A DNA stretch of 64,000 nt from Pseudomonas aylmerensis (GCF_001702265.1 NZ_MAUE01000048.1:186001-250000), one strand, 5' to 3'; positions 1 to 11,534 are shown, numbered from the stretch's first letter. Notes: generated by a model not told the origin, from the sequence alone. A program made the numbers and translations.

Positions 1-940
1 CCTTGAAAATCTGCACCAGGCTGTAGGGCGAAGCAACGGTGTTGCGCGGCAGGCCGAAGCCGCCAGCGCTGGCGGTGACTGCTGCGCTCGACGTGGCGCC
101 GGCAATCTGCGCGCCCGCGGTGCGCTTGGGTTGCCAGACTTTGAGGAATAAGGTCAGGGCAATCAGGCTGGCCAGGGCCGAGGTGATGTCCGGCAGTTCC
201 GGGCCAATGAAGTTGGAGGTGAAGTACTGGGTGACGGCGAAGCTCAAGCCAGCCACCAGCGCCGCCGGCCAGGTTTCGCGAACGCCGCGCAGGCCATCCA
301 TCATGAACACCAGCCAGAACGGCACGAACAGCGACAGCAGGGGCAGTTGGCGGCCGGTCATGGCGCCGATCTTGAACGCGTCGATACCGGTCACCTGGCC
401 GGCCACGATGATCGGGATCCCGAGTGCGCCGAAGGCGACCGGCGCGGTGTTGGCAATCAAGCACAGGCCGGCGGCATACAGTGGGTTGAAGCCCAGGCCT
501 ACCAGCAGCGCGGCAGTGATCGCCACGGGGGCGCCGAAACCGGCGGCACCTTCCAGAAATGCGCCGAAGCAGAAGCCAATCAACAGCACTTGCAGGCGTT
601 GATCGTCAGTGATCGACAGCACCGAGCTGCGGATGATTTCGAATTGGCCGCTCTTGACCGTCAGTTTGTACAGGAACACGGCCGCCACGATGATCCAGGC
701 GATAGGCCACAGGCCGTAGGCGAAGCCATAGCCGGCGGCAGCCAGCGCCATGTCTACCGGCATCTGGAAGGCGAAGATCGCGACCAGGATCGAGAGCGCC
801 AGGGTGATGCTCCCGGCAACGTGGCCTTTGAGGCGAAACACCGCCAGGGCCAGGAAGAAGAATACGATCGGGATAACGGCGGCCAGTGCGGACAGGCCGA
901 GGCTGCCGAGCGGGCTGTAGAGCTGTTGCCAGGTTTGCAT
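1..940 (-). CDS. lldP: L-lactate permease LldP (5' part only)
   Basis: The first 313 codons of a lactate:proton symporter of the LctP family, running off the left edge; the family is about 560 residues, so over half is visible. Reading the complement from the ATG at 938-940 gives [15 protein letters not shown], then a chain of hydrophobic segments with family blocks such as [11 protein letters not shown]-like (here [14 protein letters not shown]), [20 protein letters not shown] and [11 protein letters not shown], which closely match E. coli LldP as I remember it. It imports L-lactate, probably also D-lactate and glycolate, across the inner membrane. The frame is open to base 1. It diverges from the lldR regulator across a 251-bp region with a palindromic operator, so lactate-inducible expression is likely (inference). 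Confidence 0.95.
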   Translation of the reverse strand, partial: MQTWQQLYSPLGSLGLSALAAVIPIVFFFLALAVFRLKGHVAGSITLALSILVAIFAFQMPVDMALAAAGYGFAYGLWPIAWIIVAAVFLYKLTVKSGQFEIIRSSVLSITDDQRLQVLLIGFCFGAFLEGAAGFGAPVAITAALLVGLGFNPLYAAGLCLIANTAPVAFGALGIPIIVAGQVTGIDAFKIGAMTGRQLPLLSLFVPFWLVFMMDGLRGVRETWPAALVAGLSFAVTQYFTSNFIGPELPDITSALASLIALTLFLKVWQPKRTAGAQIAGATSSAAVTASAGGFGLPRNTVASPYSLVQIFK

Positions 941-981
941 ATGGGGTGGCCCCTGATTGTTGTTGTTTAGTCAGCTTGGAT

Positions 982-998
982 AATTGGTAATACCAATT
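982..998. promoter_or_regulatory. Palindromic LldR-type operator
   Basis: AATTGGTAATACCAATT is a perfect inverted repeat (7-bp arms, 3-bp centre) between divergent lldP and lldR. The TGGT-N3-ACCA core is the known site type for FadR-subfamily GntR regulators. It lies about 42 bp upstream of the lldP start. Binding by the neighbouring LldR is inferred. Confidence 0.8.
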
Positions 999-1191
999 TA
1001 CAATCGCTGTGGGCTAGGTTAAAAGGCTTCGGGCCGGTGTGTCAATTTGCCGCTTGCGAAACTTTGGTCTCAGGTCTGCGAGGACGGGGAGCTGAGCGGA
1101 TAAATCCAAGGCGTTCTGATAGGTGCTGCAAGCGCAGCGATAGGCGAGAATAGAGGGCCCGGCGAGTGGTCGGGATGGTGGAGAGTGAGTT

Positions 1192-1959
1192 ATGGGGTTT
1201 GATCAGGTGCGTCAGCGCCGTTTGTCTGACGATATTGTCGAGCAGCTTGAGGGCATGATCCTTGAGGGCACGCTGAAGTCGGGTGAGCGCTTGCCGGCCG
1301 AACGGGCCTTGGCTGAGCAATTTGGCGTGTCGCGCCCGTCATTGCGCGAAGCAATCCAGAAGCTGGCGGCCAAGGGCTTGCTGGTGAGTCGTCAGGGCGG
1401 CGGCAACTATGTCGCGGAGTCGCTGGGGTCTACGTTCAGTGATCCACTGTTGCACCTGTTGGAGAACAATCCCGAAGCGCAGCGTGACTTGCTGGAGTTT
1501 CGCCAGACCCTGGAAGCTTCTTGTGCTTATTACGCCGCATTGCGCGCCACCGAGGTGGATCGCGAGCGGCTGACGGCGGCGTTCGAAGCACTGCAGGATT
1601 GCTACACCCGCGCCGATGACGTGAGCCGGGCGGAGGAGGGGGCGGCGGATGCAAGGTTTCACTTGGCGATTGCCGAGGCCAGCCACAATGCGGTGCTGCT
1701 GCACACGATTCGCGGCTTGTTCGATCTGCTCAAGCGTAACGTGGTCACCAACATCGGCGGCATGTATCAGCAGCGCACGGAAACCCGCGACATGCTGATT
1801 AGTCAGCACCGGGATTTGTACCTGGCGATTATCGAGGGGCGGGCGGAGCAGGCACGAGAGGTTTCAACACGTCACCTGCTGTATGTGCAGGAAGTGTTGG
1901 AAGAGGTGCGTCAGGAGGTTCAGCGCGTGGCGCGTGCCGAGCGGCGCAAGGGGATGTAG
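1192..1959 (+). CDS. lldR: GntR/FadR-family lactate-responsive regulator LldR
   Basis: A 255-residue transcription regulator. The N-terminal winged helix-turn-helix (about 10-75) has the GntR recognition region LAEQFGVSRPSLREAI (40-55). The C-terminal all-helical FCD ligand domain (about 90-235) has D153, H157, H206 and H228, with the spacing of the metal site in FCD regulators. LldR proteins repress lactate uptake and oxidation genes and are released by L-lactate. It is divergent from lldP with a palindromic operator between. Assignment to LldR rather than another FCD regulator rests on the domain plus this neighbour. The lactate dehydrogenase genes usually downstream of lldP lie outside the window. 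Confidence 0.9.
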   Translation: MGFDQVRQRRLSDDIVEQLEGMILEGTLKSGERLPAERALAEQFGVSRPSLREAIQKLAAKGLLVSRQGGGNYVAESLGSTFSDPLLHLLENNPEAQRDLLEFRQTLEASCAYYAALRATEVDRERLTAAFEALQDCYTRADDVSRAEEGAADARFHLAIAEASHNAVLLHTIRGLFDLLKRNVVTNIGGMYQQRTETRDMLISQHRDLYLAIIEGRAEQAREVSTRHLLYVQEVLEEVRQEVQRVARAERRKGM

Positions 1960-1994
1960 CCGCGGGCGTTCCCGAAGCTACACCGCGACAAGGA

Positions 1995-2477
1995 TTATTC
2001 TTCCTTGCCCTTGTTGCGTACGGCGCGGTGCAGTTCCCGGTTGGAATCGCGCTCGCGCTCGGTATCACGCTTGTCGTATTCCTTCTTGCCCTTGCCCAGC
2101 GCGATCTCACACTTGACCAGGTGCTTGCTCCAATACCAGGACAGGCAGACGCAGGCATAGCCCTTCTGCTGCACGGCGGCGGCGAGCTTGTCGATCTCGC
2201 GGGCGTTGAGCAGCAGCTTGCGCGTGCGCACCGGGTCGGCAATCACGTGGGTGCTCGCGGTGGTCAGCGGAGTGATATGACTGCCGAGCAGCCACGCCTC
2301 GCCATCCTTGAGCAGCACATAGCTGTCGACCAGTTGCAGCTTGCTGGCGCGCAGACTTTTTACTTCCCAGCCGGCCAGGACCAGACCAGCCTCGAAACGA
2401 TGTTCGATGAAGTAATCGTGTCGCGCCTTTTTATTTTGCGCGATGGTCCCTGTGGGGTGTTTCTTTTGTTTAGCCAT
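1995..2477 (-). CDS. smpB: SsrA-binding protein SmpB
   Basis: A 160-residue partner of tmRNA. It binds the tRNA-like part of SsrA RNA and delivers it to stalled ribosomes for trans-translation. The start is the ATG at 2475-2477 ([20 protein letters not shown]); an upstream in-frame start would add 15 residues with no family match. The OB-fold carries [11 protein letters not shown] and DSYV blocks. The basic C-terminal tail ([19 protein letters not shown]) is the flexible segment that enters the mRNA channel. No Shine-Dalgarno is seen; a TATAAT lies 9 bp before the ATG. Divergent from ratA and convergent with lldR. Confidence 0.97.
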   Translation of the reverse strand: MAKQKKHPTGTIAQNKKARHDYFIEHRFEAGLVLAGWEVKSLRASKLQLVDSYVLLKDGEAWLLGSHITPLTTASTHVIADPVRTRKLLLNAREIDKLAAAVQQKGYACVCLSWYWSKHLVKCEIALGKGKKEYDKRDTERERDSNRELHRAVRNKGKEE

Positions 2478-2644
2478 AGGGGCGGCATTATAGGGAGTTG
2501 CGAGCGTGTCGGCTACGGTCAACCTGCGTGCTTGAGCGTGTTGGACGAATCCCGGACAATGCAGGCAGTTCTTTGGTTTTTTTCTCTCGCGGATCGGGCT
2601 GTTCTTTCGCGATGTTTTGCCTCAGCAGTGGAAATGACGCACAC

Positions 2645-3079
2645 ATGACGACGCATATTCAACGTTCGGCGTTGCTGCCCTATCCGGCACAGGCGCTCTA
2701 TGACCTGGTCAACGACGTTGCGCGTTACCCGGAATTCCTGCCTTGGTGCTCGACTGCCGAGGTGCTGGAAAGCAGTGATGAGCACATGGTCGCCAGCGTT
2801 GGCGTGGCGAAGGGCGGTCTTAGCCAGCATTTTGTTACGCGCAATGTGCTGGTGCCCGGGAAATCCATTGAAATGAACCTGCAGGAGGGGCCGTTCACCC
2901 AATTGCATGGTGTGTGGGTGTTCAAGGCGCTGACGGACAAGGCGTGCAAGATCAGCCTGGACCTGTCGTTTGATTACGCGGGGCCTATCGTGCGAGCAAC
3001 ACTGGGGCCACTGTTCAATCAGGCGGCCAATACCCTGGTGGATGCGTTTTGCCAGCGAGCCAAGCAACTGCATGGTTGA
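2645..3079 (+). CDS. ratA: RatA / COQ10-like START-domain protein
   Basis: A 144-residue single-domain SRPBCC (START-like) protein. The start is the ATG at 2645 (MTTHIQRSALLPYPAQALYD); longer upstream frames lack family similarity. The blocks YDLVNDVARYPEFLPWC and LDLSFDYAGPIVRATLGPLFN are typical of the bacterial RatA/Coq10 family. In E. coli, RatA was reported to block 70S ribosome association; the mitochondrial homologue Coq10 binds ubiquinone. Which role applies here cannot be read from sequence. Its stop overlaps the start of ratB by 8 bp, implying translational coupling. Confidence 0.93.
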   Translation: MTTHIQRSALLPYPAQALYDLVNDVARYPEFLPWCSTAEVLESSDEHMVASVGVAKGGLSQHFVTRNVLVPGKSIEMNLQEGPFTQLHGVWVFKALTDKACKISLDLSFDYAGPIVRATLGPLFNQAANTLVDAFCQRAKQLHG

Positions 3080-3374
3080 GATTGAGGTGGTATACGCCGC
3101 AGAAGATCGGCAGATGTTGCTGGCGGCTGCGGTGCCTGAAGGCACCAGCTTGCGAGCCGCGGTGCGGGCTTGCGGGATCGAGGCGCAGTTTCCGGCGCTG
3201 GATCTGGCGGATTGCCCTTTGGGGATATTTGGCAAGGTAATTGCGGACCCCGACGTGCGAGTCGTGCAGGCGGGCGATCGTATTGAGATTTACCGGCCTT
3301 TGCTGGCCGATCCTAAAGAGGTGCGCCGCTTGCGTGCAGCCAAGGCGGCGCTGGCCAAACAGCAAAATCCATAG
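3072..3374 (+). CDS. ratB: RatB / RnfH-family ubiquitin-fold protein (UPF0125)
   Basis: A 100-residue protein starting at the ATG at 3072 (MVEIEVVYAAEDRQMLLAAA), which overlaps the last 8 bp of ratA. Small beta-grasp RnfH family: an N-terminal strand pair, ALDLADCPLGIFGKVI-type centre and the conserved VQAGDRIEIYRPLLADPKEVRR end. Called RatB when beside ratA, but function is not established; an antitoxin role is only a name. An intrinsic terminator follows at once, so ratA-ratB form a two-gene unit. Confidence 0.9.
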   Translation: MVEIEVVYAAEDRQMLLAAAVPEGTSLRAAVRACGIEAQFPALDLADCPLGIFGKVIADPDVRVVQAGDRIEIYRPLLADPKEVRRLRAAKAALAKQQNP

Positions 3375-3395
3375 GCTTGCCAAGCAGCAGGCAAT

Positions 3396-3421
3396 AAAAA
3401 ACCCGGCATGCCGGGTTTTTT
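3396..3421. terminator. Bidirectional intrinsic terminator, ratB / bamE
   Basis: A-tract, ACCCGGCATGCCGGGT stem, then T-tract between the convergent ratB and bamE stops. The symmetric A and T runs let it work in both directions. Confidence 0.9.
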
Positions 3422-3437
3422 ATTGGGCGCCGCTCAA

Positions 3438-3965
3438 TTACTGCGGGCTGGTGTCCAGAGGCTGTGGCGTCGGGACCGGCACAGTTTCTACGCCGTCGAC
3501 GTCTTTCTGGATCTTGTCGAGCAATGAGCCTGGTTTGGCTGGCACTTCAGACTTCGGCTTCTCGTTTTCCTGCGCAGGGGCAGTCACGTTGGCGCCGTTG
3601 TCCTTGCCGAGCAAGGCTTCATCTCGGCTCACGCCGGGCATGAAGTCACCAGACAGGCTGACGAGTTGGTCATTGCCATTGAAAATGACGCTGACGCGCT
3701 CCTGCTGGCGTTCACCGCCACCCGGTTGGATGCTGTAGAGATAATCCCAGCGATCAGCATGGAAAGTGTCGGTCAGCAGGGGGTTGCCCATGATAAACCT
3801 TACTTGCCGTCGGGTCATTCCCGGGCGTAACTGGTCTATCATGTCCTGCGTGACGACATTGCCCTGCTGGATGTCGATTTTGTAAACCCCGGGGAATGAA
3901 CAACCGGCGAGTGCGAGCAGTCCCACAAAGGTGAAACTGGTTAGCAAGAGCTTGGTGTTTTGCAT
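3438..3965 (-). CDS. bamE: Outer-membrane assembly lipoprotein BamE (OmlA)
   Basis: A 175-residue lipoprotein of the BAM complex, which folds beta-barrel proteins into the outer membrane. A signal peptide ends in the lipobox LAGC with the acylated Cys at 22. The SmpA/OmlA domain (about 24-115) has the conserved run [21 protein letters not shown] and [14 protein letters not shown] Pro/Glu/Lys-rich C-terminal extension (about 125-175) is longer than in E. coli BamE, as in other pseudomonads. Divergent from fur, 98 bp apart, as known for omlA-fur. Confidence 0.97.
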   Translation of the reverse strand: MQNTKLLLTSFTFVGLLALAGCSFPGVYKIDIQQGNVVTQDMIDQLRPGMTRRQVRFIMGNPLLTDTFHADRWDYLYSIQPGGGERQQERVSVIFNGNDQLVSLSGDFMPGVSRDEALLGKDNGANVTAPAQENEKPKSEVPAKPGSLLDKIQKDVDGVETVPVPTPQPLDTSPQ

Positions 3966-4063
3966 CGGTGGGCGACTTCCACTATCTTGGCTGGGACAAC
4001 GTAAACGCCGATCATACCCGTATTAAGAGAAGCTGCGAAGCAGCATCCGCGAGAAAGCTAACC

Positions 4064-4468
4064 ATGGTTGAAAATAGCGAACTACGCAAAGCCGGTCTTA
4101 AAGTGACTCTGCCACGAGTCAAGATTCTACAAATGCTCGATTCTGCTGAGCAGCGCCACATGAGTGCCGAGGATGTTTATAAGGCGCTGATGGAGTCTAA
4201 CGAGGACGTTGGCCTGGCCACGGTTTACCGTGTGCTGACCCAGTTTGAAGCCGCAGGGCTGGTGGTTCGTCATAATTTCGACGGCGGTCATGCAGTGTTC
4301 GAATTGGCTGACGGTGGTCATCACGACCACATGGTTGACCTGGATACCAATGAGGTTATCGAGTTCACCAGCCCTGAGATTGAAGCGCTGCAGCATAAGA
4401 TTGCTGAGGAGCATGGCTTCGATCTGGTTGACCATAATCTGGTCCTGTACATCCGTAAGAAAAAGTAA
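4064..4468 (+). CDS. fur: Ferric uptake regulator Fur
   Basis: A 134-residue iron-sensing repressor. The start is the ATG at 4064 (MVENSELRKAGLKVTLPRVK); an upstream in-frame start would add 32 residues foreign to the family. The winged helix is residues 1-82, with HMSAEDVYKAL and GLATVYRVLTQFEAAGLV. The dimerisation and metal domain has the His-rich GGHHDHMVDL. The length equals P. aeruginosa Fur, which also lacks the CxxC zinc site of E. coli. It probably controls two sites in this window: the Fur boxes ahead of hmuT and over the prrF promoter. Confidence 0.97.
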   Translation: MVENSELRKAGLKVTLPRVKILQMLDSAEQRHMSAEDVYKALMESNEDVGLATVYRVLTQFEAAGLVVRHNFDGGHAVFELADGGHHDHMVDLDTNEVIEFTSPEIEALQHKIAEEHGFDLVDHNLVLYIRKKK

Positions 4469-4500
4469 AAATCGACGCAGATTCTCTCTGCGAAACGATC

Positions 4501-4524
4501 GAAGGCGACCCTAGGGTCGCCTTC
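4501..4524. terminator. Hairpin after fur
   Basis: GAAGGCGACC-CTAG-GGTCGCCTTC is a near-perfect stem between the convergent fur and recN genes. The following T content is modest (gtgctttct), so it may end fur transcripts less sharply than a classic terminator. Confidence 0.7.
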
Positions 4525-4554
4525 GTGCTTTCTATAAGGGAGAAAATGCTGGCT

Positions 4555-6228
4555 TCAGGCTTTCGCGGCCACCACCATTTTCTTCGCGTGGGCCAGGGAC
4601 TCTTTGGTCAGGTCGATACCGCCGAGCATCCGAGCCACTTCTTCCACACGTTCCGATTTGTTCAGCTTGGACACGGCTGTGTGTGTCGCTTCATCGCCGC
4701 GCACCTTGTGTACAAACAGATGTTGATGTCCCTGTGCAGCCACCTGTGGCAAGTGAGTCACCGTCAGCACCTGGCCTCTATCCCCCAGGCGTCGCAACAA
4801 CTGGCCAACAATTTCTGCGGTCGGCCCGCCGATACCGACGTCCACTTCGTCGAATACCAGCGTAGGCACCCGTGACGTTTGGGCGGTAATCACCTGGATC
4901 GCCAGGCTGATGCGCGATAATTCGCCGCCGGATGCCACTTTTGCCAGCGCCTTGAGCGGCTGCCCAGGGTTGGCGCTGACCAGCAGTTCTACCTGCTCCA
5001 GGCCGTGGGGCTGCAGCTCATTGCTGGCATTGGCGCGCAATTCAATCGTGAAACGCCCGCCCGGCATGCCCAGGCGCTGGATCTCCTGTTCTACGGCACT
5101 GGCCAGGCTGGCGGCTGCTTGCTGGCGCAGGTCGCTCAGCTCGCGGGCCTTCTCTTGATAATGACGGGCAAAGGATGCGAGTTCATCGCCTAATCGTTCG
5201 ATGGATTCGTCGTTGGCATTCAGTGTTTCGATTTCATCCAGCAGCTTTTGCTGCATCGTGGCCACATCGGTGGGCTGGATTCGGTGTTTGCGCGCCAGGG
5301 TGTAGATAGTGTCCAGGCGCTCCTCTATTTCCTGCAGGCGGGAGGGGTCGGCATCAAAGTGGTCGAGGAAGCGATTCAACTCGCCCACGGCTTCTTCTAC
5401 CTGGATCTGCGCACTGGTCAGCAAGGTGGTGGCCTCGCTGAGCGAGCCCGAAGCATTGTTGACGCTGGACAGTCGGTTGAGGCTGGCCGTCAGGGCGTTG
5501 AGCACATTGCCGGAATCGCTTTCGCTGCATTGCTCCACCACTTGGCGGCAGATGCCCAACAGGGTTTCGGCATTGGTGAGGTTCTTGTGTTCCTGTTCGA
5601 GTTGTTCCAGCTCGGTCTCGCCGAGTGCCAGGCTCTCGAGCTCTTCAAGCTGGTAGCTGAGCAGTTGATGGCGAGCGCGCTGCTCGTCGCCGGAGTTGGA
5701 GAGTCGCTCCAATTCCTGGCGGGTCTGGCGCCAGCGTTGAGCGGCAAGCTGCACCTGGCGGGCCAGGTCGGTGGCGCCGGCATATTCGTCGAGCAGGCGG
5801 CGGTGGGTGTCGGTTTTCAGCAGGGACTGGTGTTCATGTTGGCTGTGGATATCGATGAGCAACTCGCCCAGGGCTTTCAGGTCGCCAAGCGGGCAGGGCG
5901 TGCCATTGATGTAGCCGCGCGAGCGCCCTTCGGCGGTGATCACCCGGCGCAGGATGCACGGCCCCTCATTATTCAGGTCGCGCTCGGCGAGCCAGGCCTC
6001 GGCTTCGGGGATGTCTGCCAGGTCGAAGGTAGCCAGGATGTCGGCCTTGTCCGCACCCGGACGCACCACGCCGCTGTCGGCGCGATCGCCCAGGGTCAGG
6101 CCGAGCGCGTCGAGCATGATCGATTTGCCGGCGCCGGTTTCGCCTGTGATTACGCTCATCCCGCGATCCAGTTCGAGATCCAGGTGTTCAACGATGGCGT
6201 AGTTATGTACGGACAGGTGCACGAGCAT
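4555..6228 (-). CDS. recN: DNA repair protein RecN
   Basis: A 557-residue SMC-like ATPase that acts early in double-strand break repair by holding DNA ends. Walker A GETGAGKS is near residue 29. A long coiled-coil centre (about 150-380) is rich in Leu, Glu and Gln. The C-terminal half has the ABC signature VASGGELSRISLAIQ and Walker B TLVFDEVDVGIGG. Expression is likely under SOS control, as a LexA-type box lies just upstream. Convergent with fur and divergent from grpE. Confidence 0.97.
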   Translation of the reverse strand: MLVHLSVHNYAIVEHLDLELDRGMSVITGETGAGKSIMLDALGLTLGDRADSGVVRPGADKADILATFDLADIPEAEAWLAERDLNNEGPCILRRVITAEGRSRGYINGTPCPLGDLKALGELLIDIHSQHEHQSLLKTDTHRRLLDEYAGATDLARQVQLAAQRWRQTRQELERLSNSGDEQRARHQLLSYQLEELESLALGETELEQLEQEHKNLTNAETLLGICRQVVEQCSESDSGNVLNALTASLNRLSSVNNASGSLSEATTLLTSAQIQVEEAVGELNRFLDHFDADPSRLQEIEERLDTIYTLARKHRIQPTDVATMQQKLLDEIETLNANDESIERLGDELASFARHYQEKARELSDLRQQAAASLASAVEQEIQRLGMPGGRFTIELRANASNELQPHGLEQVELLVSANPGQPLKALAKVASGGELSRISLAIQVITAQTSRVPTLVFDEVDVGIGGPTAEIVGQLLRRLGDRGQVLTVTHLPQVAAQGHQHLFVHKVRGDEATHTAVSKLNKSERVEEVARMLGGIDLTKESLAHAKKMVVAAKA

Positions 6229-6252
6229 GAACGTCGCTCCCAGGCTTTAGGT

Positions 6253-6268
6253 CTGGTTATTTATACAG
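6253..6268 (-). promoter_or_regulatory. LexA (SOS) box upstream of recN
   Basis: On the minus strand CTGTATAAATAACCAG matches the gamma-proteobacterial LexA rule CTG-N10-CAG with an AT-rich centre. It ends about 25 bp before the recN start. recN is a known LexA target in E. coli and Pseudomonas; binding here is inferred. Confidence 0.8.
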
Positions 6269-6401
6269 TGTTTTGTTCAGGGCTGACAATCCTGGCGCTT
6301 AGCTCGATTTGCTTGAGTCGTCACTTTTTTTAGCGCAATGAGGAATGATGCGGCAGGAATTGATCCCGGTCATGGGAAAGACTTTTGGTAACGCCTGCGC
6401 C

Positions 6402-6430
6402 CTTGAACCCTGAAATTGTGGCCCCATATA
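6402..6430 (+). promoter_or_regulatory. Sigma-32 (RpoH) promoter of grpE
   Basis: CTTGAA at 6402-6407 and CCCCATATA at 6422-6430, separated by 14 bp, fit the heat-shock consensus CTTGAAA-N13..17-CCCCATnT. It lies about 50 bp upstream of the grpE ATG. Confidence 0.85.
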
Positions 6431-6482
6431 CCGGAACAGAAGCGCGAGTTGAGTTCGCGCATGATTTTGAAAGGAGAAATCT

Positions 6483-7043
6483 ATGGCTGACGAACAGACG
6501 CAGGATACGCAAACTCCAGACGCTACCCAGGCTGGCTCGGAAGACCTGGCCGTGCGTGTGCAAGTGCTCGAAGAGCAATTGGCCACTGCGCAGGACCAGT
6601 CTTTGCGTGTTGCCGCCGATCTGCAGAACGTCCGCCGCCGTGCCGAGCAGGATGTAGAGAAGGCTCACAAATTCGCGCTGGAAAAATTCGCCGGTGACTT
6701 GCTGCCGATCATCGACAGCCTGGAACGTGGCCTTGAGTTGTCCAACCCGGACGACGAAAACATCCGCCCAATGCGCGAAGGGATCGAACTGACCCTGAAA
6801 ATGTTCCAGGACACCCTGAAGCGTTATCAGTTGGAAGCCATCGATCCAACCGGCGGCGAACCGTTCAACGCTGAGCATCACCAAGCCATGGCCATGCAGG
6901 AAAGCCATGACCTGGAGCCTAACAGCGTGTTGAAAGTGTTCCAGAAGGGGTATCAGCTCAATGGTCGCTTGCTGCGCCCGGCGATGGTTGTAGTGAGCAA
7001 GGCTCCTGCATCGGTTTCGCCTTCTATTGATGAGCAGGCTTGA
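6483..7043 (+). CDS. grpE: Nucleotide exchange factor GrpE
   Basis: A 186-residue co-chaperone that releases ADP from DnaK. An acidic, Gln/Thr-rich N-terminus is followed by a long coiled coil (about 20-80, [20 protein letters not shown]) and the C-terminal beta domain with the family block [12 protein letters not shown] and [21 protein letters not shown]. Preceded by GAAAGGAGAAATCT (Shine-Dalgarno) and a sigma-32 promoter. The dnaK heat-shock promoter begins inside its stop region. Confidence 0.97.
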   Translation: MADEQTQDTQTPDATQAGSEDLAVRVQVLEEQLATAQDQSLRVAADLQNVRRRAEQDVEKAHKFALEKFAGDLLPIIDSLERGLELSNPDDENIRPMREGIELTLKMFQDTLKRYQLEAIDPTGGEPFNAEHHQAMAMQESHDLEPNSVLKVFQKGYQLNGRLLRPAMVVVSKAPASVSPSIDEQA

Positions 7044-7067
7044 AATACGCCGTAAGGCCCCCATCTA
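7039..7067 (+). promoter_or_regulatory. Sigma-32 promoter of dnaK overlapping the grpE stop
   Basis: CTTGAAA at 7039-7045 contains the grpE TGA stop; after 13 bp comes CCCCATCTA at 7059-7067. This fits the RpoH consensus fully and gives dnaK its own heat-shock promoter. Confidence 0.9.
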
Positions 7068-7145
7068 TAAGTCAAGCGTTTAAGTGCTACCGCAGTTAGC
7101 CACCACTGCTGCGGCATCCAAATTCAAGTTTCGGGAGAGTAAATC

Positions 7146-9062
<1,917 letters not shown>

Positions 9063-9113
9063 GTTGGTCGCCCGGTTGACCGCTATCAAGCGGTGACTGG
9101 TAGGATGTCGCCG

Positions 9114-9133
9114 CGCGGGAGCTTGCTCCCGCG
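9114..9133. repeat. REP palindrome between dnaK and dnaJ
   Basis: CGCGGGAGC-TT-GCTCCCGCG is a perfect 9-bp stem of the Pseudomonas REP type (GGGAGC..GCTCCC core). It lies in the 317-bp gap between dnaK and dnaJ (9063-9379), where I see no gene or sigma-32 promoter. It could slow or end dnaK transcripts. Confidence 0.7.
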
Positions 9134-9379
9134 TTGGCGTGTCTGGGGTATGCGAATTTTTACAACATGCGACAACGCTCGGATGTTGGCGGTGTGATCG
9201 GGAATGCTCCTGCTTCCCGGGCGACAGTCACCGCGTTTTTGGCCGGGTCCCTGGCTGAAAGCAGTAATGACCAGGATCGTTGAATTGACGTGAGTTGGGT
9301 CCGGGCCTGTATTGGGGCTCAACGAGTTTGGCAAGGCTCAGGAGGGTCTGGCCAAACGTCCTTAAGAGTGCAAAGACTT

Positions 9380-10504
9380 ATGGCAAAGCGTGACTATTAC
9401 GAAGTATTGGGTGTGGAGCGCGGCTCCAGCGATGCGGACCTGAAAAAGGCTTACCGTCGCCTGGCGATGAAGCACCACCCGGACCGTAATCCGGATAGCA
9501 AAGAATCCGAAGAAATGTTCAAGGAGGCCAACGAGGCCTACGAATGCCTTTCTGATCCGAACAAGCGTGCGGCTTACGACCAGTATGGTCATGCCGGTGT
9601 CGACCCGAGCATGGGCGGCGGCGGTGCAGGTTTCGGCGGTCAGAACTTCTCCGATATCTTCGGCGACGTTTTCAGCGACTTCTTTGGCGGTGGCCGAGGT
9701 GGCCAGCGTGGTGGCGCCCAGCGTGGCAGCGACTTGCGCTACACCCTCGAGTTGAACCTGGAAGAGGCCGTGCGCGGTACCAGCGTCAACATCCGCGTGC
9801 CGACGCTGGTTAATTGCAAGCCGTGCGATGGCTCGGGCGCCAAGAAAGGCTCCTCGCCGATCACCTGCCCGACCTGTGGCGGTATCGGCCAGGTCCGTAT
9901 GCAGCAGGGCTTCTTCTCGGTGCAGCAAACCTGCCCGCGTTGCCATGGCCAGGGCAAGATCATTTCCGATCCGTGCGACTCGTGCCACGGCGAAGGTCGC
10001 GTCGAAGAGTACAAGACCCTGTCGGTCAAAGTGCCGGCGGGTGTTGATACCGGAGACCGCATCCGTTTGTCGGGTGAGGGCGAGGCGGGCACCCAGGGTG
10101 GCCCTACCGGTGACCTTTACGTGGTGATCAATGTGCGTGAGCACTCGATCTTCCAGCGCGACGGCAAGCACCTGTTCTGTGAAGTGCCGATCAGCTTTGT
10201 TGATGCAGCTTTGGGCGGCGAGTTGGAGATTCCGACCCTGGATGGTCGGGTCAAGCTGAAGATCCCCGAGGGTACCCAGACCGGCAAGCAGTTCCGTATT
10301 CGTGGCAAGGGCGTTGCGCCGGTGCGCGGCGGTGGTGCAGGCGATCTGATGTGCCGCGTAGCGGTCGAGACCCCGGTCAATCTGGGGCGTCGTCAGCGTG
10401 AGCTGCTCGAAGAGTTCCGCAGTTCGTTGGAAGGTGACGACTCCCATTCACCGAAAACCACTGGGTTTTTCGATGGCGTGAAGCGCTTCTTCGGCGACCT
10501 GTAA
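9380..10504 (+). CDS. dnaJ: Chaperone DnaJ (Hsp40)
   Basis: A 374-residue co-chaperone that hands substrates to DnaK and triggers its ATPase. The start is the ATG at 9380 ([15 protein letters not shown]); an in-frame GTG-type start 90 bp upstream would add a non-family leader. J domain 1-70 with HPD at 33-35. Gly/Phe-rich linker ([21 protein letters not shown]). Four zinc repeats [24 protein letters not shown] and CDSCHGEG, then two substrate-binding domains. Followed 9 bp later by dapB. Confidence 0.98.
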   Translation: MAKRDYYEVLGVERGSSDADLKKAYRRLAMKHHPDRNPDSKESEEMFKEANEAYECLSDPNKRAAYDQYGHAGVDPSMGGGGAGFGGQNFSDIFGDVFSDFFGGGRGGQRGGAQRGSDLRYTLELNLEEAVRGTSVNIRVPTLVNCKPCDGSGAKKGSSPITCPTCGGIGQVRMQQGFFSVQQTCPRCHGQGKIISDPCDSCHGEGRVEEYKTLSVKVPAGVDTGDRIRLSGEGEAGTQGGPTGDLYVVINVREHSIFQRDGKHLFCEVPISFVDAALGGELEIPTLDGRVKLKIPEGTQTGKQFRIRGKGVAPVRGGGAGDLMCRVAVETPVNLGRRQRELLEEFRSSLEGDDSHSPKTTGFFDGVKRFFGDL

Positions 10505-11320
<816 letters not shown>

Positions 11321-11335
11321 TCAGTAGCTAAAATC

Positions 11336-11367
11336 GGGCCTCATGATTATCCTGAGGCCCCGTTTTT
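11336..11367 (+). terminator. Intrinsic terminator of dapB
   Basis: GGGCCTCA (11336-11343) pairs with TGAGGCCC (11353-11360), followed by CGTTTTT. It separates dapB from the carA leader. Confidence 0.9.
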
Positions 11368-11496
11368 ACCCGCTAAGCGACGTCCTGTCGCATTCCCCTG
11401 CCTTTAAGGCTCATTAGCGGTGGACCAAAAAAGCCTTTTTCTGTAAGCTACAGCTTTAGTGTGTCCACTAAAAGCGCGCAGAATAATTCGGTGAAG

Positions 11497-11534
11497 AAGC
11501 GGGGTGACGTGTCCATACGTCACTCCGCTTTTTT
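11497..11534 (+). terminator. Strong terminator/attenuator in the carA leader
   Basis: AAGCGGGGTGACGT pairs over 14 bp (one G-U) with ACGTCACTCCGCTT, loop GTCCAT, followed by a run of T. It sits 45 bp upstream of the carA start and about 130 bp past the dapB terminator, so it is probably within the carA transcript and could act as an attenuator. Upstream, 11453-11475 forms a second, bulged hairpin, and a GTG-started 8-codon frame runs 11420-11446. The promoter is not clear; TGGACC-N17-TAAGCT at 11421-11449 is a weak candidate. Confidence 0.7.

Noticed and set aside
2645-3374. ratA-ratB as a toxin-antitoxin pair
   Set aside because: The fold and conservation fit a core COQ10-like protein with a ubiquitin-fold partner. 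The toxin label comes from overproduction in E. coli and is not shown by this sequence.
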